This document shows, piece by piece, positions 56,750-64,000 of a stretch of 64,000 nucleotides of DNA. The stretch's first letter is position 1; every line of letters begins with the position of its first letter. The translations under genes and the position numbers were made by a program. This DNA comes from Daedaleopsis sinensis (lineage: Eukaryota > Basidiomycota > Agaricomycetes > Polyporales > Polyporaceae), in the NCBI GenBank assembly GCA_033807695.1, contig CM066300.1, positions 4,898,001 to 4,962,000 on the forward strand, given 5' to 3'. The notes under the pieces were generated by a model. It ran no database searches and was not told the origin of the DNA. It saw nothing but the letters and a program-made list of their open reading frames with translations.

Positions 56750-57727
56750 AGAAGAGTATGCGAATGTATGGATGCAAAACCACGGGTCGCGTCCTGTGCG
56801 ACTTCTTATATACCGAGAGCGGTCAGGGTTCCGGCGTTCGTTCCCGAATGTCCACGTTGGACGCGGAGACACCGGGAGGGCAATAACGTCCAACATATGC
56901 GGGGACGATGAGACCTTGGCCCGGAACACGTTGCAGCGAGGTACGACCTACCGGGCGTTCACGAAATCGAGCGATGTGCCTCCCTTGCAAGCGGACGACT
57001 CGGTCGCCGCTCGGAGACCCAGGTCGACGCCTCGGACGGTGACGTGTCCCGCGGCAGGAAGAGCCACACACGCTCCCCTTGACTATTCTCCTAGGAAGCA
57101 GCTGCGTTCCAGGAGCAACGACGGCGATTCCAAGTGTTGCCCATTCCCGATCCGCGAGGTACTAGGTTGTACCCAAGTACTTCGGTGGTCAAGAACCACC
57201 CATGCTGTGTCGATTTCCGGGTAGTCCGCGGTTTTCCCTGCGCCGCGTCAGGATGACGACGAGCGACTCAGAACGAGTCAGCGAAAACGAAAGAGGCTAT
57301 GCACATGTCGCTCACCAACACCAGACCGGGCATATCCTGCTAGGTTCCATTCAGGGTCTATTAGGATTCCACGTAAACCACATGTAGCAGGAGGCATCGC
57401 GTCAGTACATCTCGTCGGATCTAGGCGACGCGAAGTGAATGCCGACAATATTAGGAGCTCACCCGTCCCCGGAGGGACGTCCTATACGTGGCCTTCTCGA
57501 AGCAAACTCGGACGACTCCACTTTCTCGCGACCCTCGCCGGGAAGCGCTGTTGTGCGGTTGACCAGCCGGGAATTGTTCACACAGTATCTGGGACAGGAA
57601 TAAGAAGCATGACGATCTATCGTTTCAAAGGCGGAATCAGTCCGTGTACGTTTTCGACAATTCATGGAAATTTCGGATCTAACTGGCCGGCGCCCATCCT
57701 CCCCGCCCTGGGTGATCACTTCCGCTA
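56750..57727. other. no supported gene
   Basis: Overlapping frames on both strands without motif. A plus-strand frame from 56559 is open for 221 codons but its composition suggests chance. Confidence 0.3.
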
Positions 57728-58247
57728 TCATACCACCGCACAGACAACAAAGACGATATGGGCATCACCACACACGAATGCCCTCCTCACTGAGCTCGGA
57801 AACGCAGCAAGCTGCGAGAATATGGTCAGCCCCGTCACGAGAACGCAGTCCACATACGCACCGACGAACTACTAAGTCGACGAAGCGCCGCTCCGCCGAG
57901 TGAATATTCGTGAATTGGAATGGATCGGCGGCGGAATGCCTCACCACAACCACGTTTCCGTTGGCGCTAATACCCATCGAAGTCCGGATGCAATGGTTTT
58001 CGGGGGCCCGAGGAGCGTCTCGCGACGTCAGGATGGTGTAGTGATTGATGAGGTCGAAGTCGGTCCCGGGTATGACCGAAACGTGTTCCGCCCGTATATC
58101 CAGAGGAAACCAGGGTTGGAGGTGGCACGTCGTCAACCACTCGCTCTGTAGAATATACGTGTCCTGGGGAGGAGCACGCAATAGCAGACTTCTCGCACGC
58201 CCTCCCGTCGCGGGGTAGATGATGGCTGTAACAAGTCTACACCTCAT
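57728..58247 (-). CDS. hypothetical protein, two exons
   Basis: Exon 1 (58247-57858) and exon 2 (57811-57728) join in phase through a 46 nt GTATGT...TCTCGCAG intron with a CTGAC branch-like site. Exon 1 reads ILQSEWLTTCHLQPWFPLDI, AEHVSVIPGTDFDLINHYTI, GISANGNVVVVRHSAADPFQ, FTNIHSAERRFVDLVVRR. Exon 2 gives LAAFPSSVRRAFVCGDAHIV and a hydrophobic end. The 'GNVVVVRH...RFVDLVV' end recalls the gene at 14898-15640, so the two accessory islands may share a gene family. The start is the first in-frame candidate and may be preceded by further exons. No domain named. Confidence 0.5.
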
Positions 58248-59580
58248 CTAGGACGAAGCGTTCAGCGACACGTAAACTGGAAAAGCGGCGTCAAGCTGAG
58301 TCGATCACGTACCCGGACGCGTTGGGCACGCATTCTGTTATTCCAGTCCGTGATGGTCTCGCGCCTCGAGTGCGGACGCTGCGACCGTATAGTGCGACGT
58401 TCCTAGCGCAAGATCAGCTCCCTTCCCAAAGGACCGAGGAGACAGAAGACTCACACGGGAGCGGGTTCTGACCGTTCAGGTCTACAGCGCGGATAGCACC
58501 GCAAGAGTTCTCGGGGGCTTGTAGGGGCGGACGAGTCCACGAACGGCCGAGCGGATGGGCTTATAACGGCGTCGTGGCTGCACCGCACGCGCGGAAAGCA
58601 ATTCGGGCCGAGGGTGACGATTTTCTAAATTCACGTCGGTAAAGAGATCTCTCGCGACTGACGAAAGGAGAGACATACCCAGACGAGAGGACCAAAGCCG
58701 GGCGCGGGATGGATCGCGCTACGACCCAAAATCGATACGTGGCGGCGACGTGGCGACATCCAGGATCCCAATCCGAAGGAGGGCGACCAGCGCGCGGCGA
58801 CCACGCACATATCGAATACGGATGGTGCAGTCAGGCTCTCGCGCCCCGACCGGCCACATCACTGTCAGACAGAGGAGAAGCCTGCGACGTGGCACCATCC
58901 CGGACTTCGAGTCACATCGTCCACTGGTGAATCTCGCTGGCGTGCACACACACCAACCGCAATCAGACTCGATTGTGCACCGCGCTCGCCCTCGCGCGGG
59001 GAAGTTACGGCTGGAGCGGCATATGACTCGCGCTGTCTTCCCCCAGTGCAGTTCGGAGGTATCGCGACCCCGTAGGATGGCGATGTACCCTCCAGGAGTG
59101 ACGTGTGCATCCGTGTTCCCGATAGCCTAGGATTGGGAGAGACATACCGCCCCGTCTGCACTAGATGCCGAGCTCGGACACTCCTGAATCGGTCAATTGG
59201 CACCCGTCCTCGCAGAAGGAATAAAAGCTCTCGCCTCGCGCCAGAGATGTGCCACTCCCATAATCGCCAGCACTCGACCTCCGCCCTTGCAACATGTCAG
59301 CTATCATCACCGACATTGTCGATACGTGGAAAACCCGTACCTTGCACAGTGCCGACATCCCGCTCGAATCCGCGTGCTCCTCCGTCGGAACCGACGGGCA
59401 AATGTTCGAGGCCAAGAAGGTCAACGCAGTCGAATGGGTGGTGAGAACGCGTCCAGCCTCGGTCGCGGTTGCGAGAGTCGTACTCATGCCACTGGATTCT
59501 GCAGTTGTGCCGTCACTAGCTGTGGTAGTAATAATGTATTACGAACAGGACCCTATCCTACACTGTATTACAATAAGTAT
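58248..59580. other. weak coding signals, no call
   Basis: Minus-strand frames at 58949-58719 (ALVALLRIGILDVATSPPRI) and 59130-58940 (VTPGGYIAILRGRDTSELHW) look partly protein-like. A plus-strand frame at 59294-59587 starts MSAIITDIVDTWKTRTLHSA. None can be assembled into a gene. Confidence 0.3.
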
Positions 59581-60289
59581 AGGGTAACTCCTATTGTATT
59601 ATGGGGCTCCGGGAGGGGAGAGAGCAGGCCGGGGAGACGCTGTAGCGGGCCCTCGGCACGTCGGCAACCTGCCTAATGCGGTCGGATACACTCGGTTTGG
59701 CCGCCAGCCTGCCAAAAAGGCCAGCCGGACGCCAGGGCTGCCTAAAATGGTCGGTTCCAGCCACCCGGGCACCAGAGCTACCTAGATTGGGACGGTGCAG
59801 TGCCACAAGGCGTCTGTTAAGGCGGTGCGGTGCAGGGCGTCTGTTCAGGCCCATAAGGCACGTGGCGCTTACAGCACCAAAATCTTCGGCGCTTAACATG
59901 CCAAAAGAGGTCAGCCTACGGGACGCCGGGCGCTCCTTCCACATATGGTATAGACTTAATGCTCTTCGTACTCGTTTGCTCTCCCCTGCATTCCTTACTA
60001 GATAGATTATACATAATAATACTATAAATGTATAGGTAATATATACAGATACTCACAGAGCATACCCTGTCCTGCTCGCTCAGTCTGTCGGGGCGTAGAC
60101 TTTGGAAATCAAGCATAGCAAAATCAAGCATAGCAGCATATGTCATAACGGTGCATAGGATACATAAGGTGCATAGGATACATGAGGTGCACATGTAGAT
60201 AGGCGGACATGATTGACAGCAAACTAGTAGAGCATAGGCACTGGGAGGAGGCCGCAGGACACATGGAGGGGGTACTACATACTTACGAC
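59581..60289. other. non-coding, repeat-bearing
   Basis: No gene. It contains an ACCCTAT...ATAGGGT inverted pair (about 59550-59586), an AT-rich stretch near 60000-60050 and short tandem repeats. Confidence 0.45.
60150..60191. repeat. 17 bp tandem repeat
   Basis: GGTGCATAGGATACAT(A/G)A repeated about 2.4 times; just upstream ATCAAGCATAGCA is also doubled. Confidence 0.75.
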
Positions 60290-63200
60290 GCCGACGAATG
60301 TTTGCTACGGCGTAAGCGCTTGGACGCACGAGACCCAGCCTCCGCCTCTCCCTCCTCGGAGTGTTGAGGAGATGGTCGCTTTCTGAGCTAGTCATCAGAT
60401 TGCAATATCTCTCACAGGGGCTACTGAACACTTACGACTTTGTCATCGTACTCTGGGTTCCTGCGGAAACCATGGATGCGAGGACCCATCCAACATCTTT
60501 CACCGCAGCATCCCAGCTCGCCAGCGTGACGTCGGTTGCGACGTCTCTCCACCATGCAAGAGATAACAAGATCATCAACATACCGTTCTGCCCAGGTTTT
60601 TCCAACACCTTCCAGCTCCCATCACCGGCAATGACTGGCCGTCCCACCTTGTCGCACACTCTCCAGTCAGGCTGAAGCCCTGCCCACCATCTCCACCAAC
60701 CCACGGAGTATTGAGCCTCATCTTTGATCGTCGGGGGCTTGTCATATCGACGGCGGAGGACACGCACCCAGTGGAATACCTCCTCAGGTCTATGGTCAGC
60801 GCCAAGGCCGCGAGTCTAGAAATCCATGTCAGTGGGTTCACATGCATCAGCTAACGTACAGGACTCACACTAGTTTCCCAGCCATAGCCACGTTCGAGAA
60901 CGGTCCACCACTCGAGTGCGCGCATAAAGTCCCTCCCCAGATTCTTGGATTCCAAAACGTCGAAGGCCTGACGGACCCATGTCGGCCATCCATCCTCGTT
61001 CAGGAGGATGACATCTGGAAGCGATGGCTGCGGAGAAGGCAGCTCCATGGGCCCCGGAGTTGTCGACAAGAAGGTGGTATTGGGATTCGATGAGGGCGGC
61101 AATATTTGCCCGGGAGGCATTGACGATGAGGATGAGTCATGCCGGGGAGCCGATCGGACTTTGGGCTTTGGTCTAGGGTAGGACGACGATAGAGCTGCAG
61201 GTCTTAGCCGTGATGAGAGCTCGGTAGACACAGAGGGGATAGGCGATGTGAGCGAAGACGTAGAGGCGACGACTGAACACGATGATGACCCCAGGGGGTG
61301 AGATGTAGAGGATGAAGTGGGCGTAGGCACGGATAGAAGAGTGGACTCGGGCGGCGGTATGGACCCGGACGAGGGGGCGGCTGGGGGCGCGGGCGAAGAC
61401 ATGGACGCAATGCCAGATACGGAAGACGGTGCTCGAGAGGGTGCAGCTGAAGGCGGGTGAGAGGGGGCACGAGAGGGTGCGCAAGAGGGCGCGCGGGGAG
61501 ACGGGGTGCGGGACGCAGCACGAGACGGGGCGCGGGACGCAGCGCGAGACGCAGCGCGAGACGGGGCGCGGGACGCAGCGCGAGACGCAGCGCGGGACGC
61601 AGCGCGAGACGGGGCGCGGGACGCAGCGCGAGACGGGGCGCGGGACGCAGCGCGAGACGGGGCGCGGGACGCAGCGCGAGACGGGGCGCGAGAGGCTGCG
61701 TGAGACGGTGCGGCGCCCGACATGGACGCCAGAGAAGATGCATCTTTGGACGCAGGTGCCAGAAAGGGAGACAATTGTGTAGGCGCAGGAGCGGAAGAGG
61801 ACGGTACTCCGAGAGGGGACGACGAGGATGGAGCTATGGCAGCTTGGCGAGCCGCGGAGGCTTGCGCAATCTCTAGGAGAGAAGGGCCAGGCAACTCCAG
61901 CTTGTGCTTTCTCAGATAGTATGCGCAGATGGAGGGCACTAACGCCTTGCGTGAATCTTTGTTCATCTTGCCCCACGCATAGAGCCTGTTGCGTTGCTGA
62001 TGGGGATTGAGAACAGGGAAGAATTGTCGAACATAGCTACACAGGCCCAACTCGTCGAACGTAGGAACCTCCGCCCCTTCCGGAACGTCCTCGTACTCCG
62101 TACCATCAGAATCGTCGTGTCCGGTTGGCTCGACGTGCTCGGGGTTGATATCGTCCTCTTCGCTGCATGCGCGTTCGGAATCGGAGCTTGACCCGTCGTA
62201 AGAAGCGGAATCGGACCTGCGTCGGCCACGTCGCGCGTTGCGCCGCCGCTCGGGTTGCTTGCCCTTACCCTTGTCGGTGCGCGTGCGAGTCGTCACGGCG
62301 GTATTCTTGCGTCGCGGCTCCTTGTGCTGATGAACGGTCGCCGGGGCAGCCGGGGTGGTAGCTGCGCTCGTGCCCGAAGCGTTCGTGCCCGAGGTTGTCG
62401 CCTGTAATGACGCCGGTGGCTGCGATCCACGGGGTTGGTACTCTAGAAGCGACATGAGCACACAAATTATATGAGCGAGTGAGAATTGGCGCACCTTCAG
62501 TATGCATCAGATACCGCGTGAACGATGTCATGACATCAGTCCGGAACCTTGTGCTGTCGTGGAGGTGCCACGGAACAGGCACAGACCCTCCGGTCTTACC
62601 AGCTGTGACGCTAGAAGGCTATCAGCACAGGCCGTACAGCGAAGGACGAAACAATGCATACACTTTGAGGTCAAACTCGCGCGCACCGTCGTGGACAGCC
62701 ACCCCCGCGAAGAGCGTGAGGTGGTAACCCGTCCGCCTGCGGATTCCCTCGAGTAGGGGCTGCACTACGTCTGCGAGGTTCTGGCGACAACTATCATGAA
62801 CGGTTAGTTCAATCTAGTTCAAGAAAAAACTCAGTTACTCATATACATACCTGGCTTGAATGTCCTGCGGGACTGGTTCCTGATCACGCCCAGAGTCTTC
62901 CTCCGCCGCCGCCGCGTCCATTGCGTGCAGTTCGAGAACTTCAGCCTCGAGCTGAGCCCGATACTCGTCCGTCTCCTGGGACAAAAGCTCGCGTGCGATG
63001 CGGGCGCGGTAGGAGAGGCGGTACTTGTCCGTGAGGCCGGCGGACGGCCACTTGTCGGCGAAGACGTCGTCGATCTCATCGCCTTTCTTGGACATGTAGA
63101 GCTGCCAGGCCGCAAGACGACGGGGGGGTGGACTCGGGTTGGCCCTGTCTTTGAGCTCGTCCAGGTAACTCTCCCAGGGATCCTCGAGACGTTTGATTTG

Positions 63201-63683
63201 GATACCTCGCACATAGCGGAGGTGTGACTCGATCTGCTGTGATAGCGCGCAGGATGATTAGCCACATGTGAGGATGAGGTGAGCGACAGTAGTACATACC
63301 GTCTGGGTCTTCGTAATGATGCTTCCTTTCAGCGCAGTCAACTCGTCCGTCATCTTCTCGGGCTCTGTACAAGTGGAGGTTGCTGGGTCTTGGTCCTTCG
63401 GCACGTACCAGGGAAACCGTTCCCAGTAGCCAGCGTAGACTGCGTTCCAGAAGTTGGAGGCTACCGTGCCACGAGCACCGTGAGGGAGGTCCATGAAGGC
63501 GGCGAGATGACCGTGGAGATACTCTTCACGCTCGCCGTGGAAGAGCCCGGGGTTGCCCGGCTTACCGCCCTTTTTTGGTTTGTTCGCATTGTGACGCCCC
63601 CGGGCCGCTTTCGACGCGCGTGCAGGGGCGCGTGAAGCGTGGTCGGCTTGGATGTAGTCAACGTGAAAGGTGGAGGAGGACAT
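60290..63683 (-). CDS. Agaricomycete-expanded family protein with RAS/P repeat
   Basis: One large minus-strand gene. Exon 1 from the ATG at 63683 reads MSSSTFHVDYIQADHASRAP, GEREEYLHGHLAAFMDLPHG, NFWNAVYAGYWERFPWYVPK and ends TKTQT at GTATGT. After an intron, QIESHLRYVRGIQIKRLEDP, AWQLYMSKKGDEIDDVFADK and SYRARIARELLSQETDEYRA follow. Then come NLADVVQPLLEGIRRRTGYH, a basic/acidic linker, FPVLNPHQQRNRLYAWGKMN, the RAS/P repeat, and the end block NEDGWPTWVRQAFDVLESKN, ALEWWTVLERGYGWETS, YSVGWWRWWAGLQPDWR. These N- and C-terminal blocks belong to a family I know as numerous in polypores, often near transposons; function unknown. The last exon end (about 60290) is approximate. Confidence 0.7.
61455..61705 (-). 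repeat. coding tandem repeat, SRAPSRAA units
   Basis: About ten copies of a 24 bp unit (or 12 bp half-unit) encoding Ser-Arg-Ala-Pro/Ala blocks inside the gene at 60290-63683. The units alternate SRAPSRAA and SRAASRAA, giving a basic, probably disordered linker. Confidence 0.85.
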
Positions 63684-64000
63684 GGCGGGCTTTTTCGAGA
63701 GACTCGGAGGGAGAGGACATTGTCTTATCACATTTGCTGTTAGTAGATATATGTCTAGTTACTGCAAGCCCTCTCCGAGTCCGCGCGTGCTGCAGCCGAT
63801 GGTCTGTCACAGGTGTGACTCACGCGTAATTTAGCGGCGATGCACAGTAGATTGCATCGCGCTGGTCATCTCATCTCCTTACCCTATACCCCCGTGCTCT
63901 GTCTCCTTCATTCCAGTCTCTAGTAGCCCTAACATCTGTACCTCAAATATCCACGACCTGCGAATCCATTGGTGGACGACACGCACTACGGACTTGGACG
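63684..64000. other. upstream flank, nothing else seen
   Basis: Probable promoter of the minus-strand gene ending at 63683; no other feature recognised. Confidence 0.4.

Noticed and set aside
56559..57224. 221-codon plus-strand ORF
   Set aside because: No motif, unusual Arg/Ser/Thr-rich composition and it overlaps the probable 5' exons of R1 on the other strand.
61455..61705. CRISPR array or satellite DNA
   Set aside because: Repeats lack unique spacers and are in frame within a long coding exon.

Overview
The window looks like chromosomal DNA from a mushroom-forming basidiomycete (Agaricomycete, most likely polypore-like). The reasons are: genes packed with 45-60 nt GT..AG introns, often with CTAAC/CTGAC-like branch sites; an autonomous-type Helitron; several gene families typical of Agaricomycetes (GIY-YIG/T5orf172, Ran1-like kinases, an 'NDWTPNDL' family, a 'WPxW...LExxxG' family); and ordinary housekeeping genes with clear fungal architecture. 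No tRNA, rRNA or CRISPR array was recognised. All exon structures are read by eye from homology and splice consensus; none is backed by transcripts.

Layout. (1) 0-23 kb is an accessory island. It holds a Helitron Rep/helicase on the minus strand (4.0-9.9 kb) and, divergent from it, an intron-containing ribonucleotide reductase small subunit (R2, 10.7-11.9 kb). Two diverged paralogous F-box-like genes lie on either side in opposite orientations (0.4-1.6 kb + and 12.6-13.8 kb -). Several unrecognised short-intron genes follow at 14.9-20.7 kb, then a GIY-YIG nuclease-domain gene (21.3-22.0 kb). (2) 23.4-41.2 kb is host-like chromosome: a small secreted/GPI-like protein, adenosine kinase, a C2H2 zinc-finger protein, a small low-complexity protein and eIF4G. 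A Ran1-like protein kinase is present twice as a 1.6 kb inverted duplication (24.4-26.0 and 31.3-32.9 kb) enclosing the adenosine kinase and zinc-finger genes. (3) 41.2-51.5 kb is decaying or repeat-rich: a GH31 alpha-glucosidase relic, a degenerate repeat cluster, palindromic TIR-like elements, a TAP-like hydrolase broken by an 11 bp duplication, one long unknown ORF, and an AT-richer stretch. (4) 51.5-59.5 kb is a second accessory island with an apparently complete ribonucleotide reductase large subunit (R1, at least 12 exons). (5) 60.3-63.7 kb is one multi-exon gene of an Agaricomycete-expanded family with an Arg/Ala/Ser/Pro repeat tract.

The most notable content is the R1+R2 pair. Both subunits keep every catalytic residue that can be checked, yet both are atypical at their C-termini: R2 lacks the usual tail, and R1 has a long Ser/Pro/acidic extension before its terminal CxxC. 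R2 lies directly beside a Helitron. This may be a mobile or acquired second dNTP-synthesis system. Also worth attention are eIF4G, which shows three reading-frame breaks although its domains are conserved, and the inverted kinase duplication.
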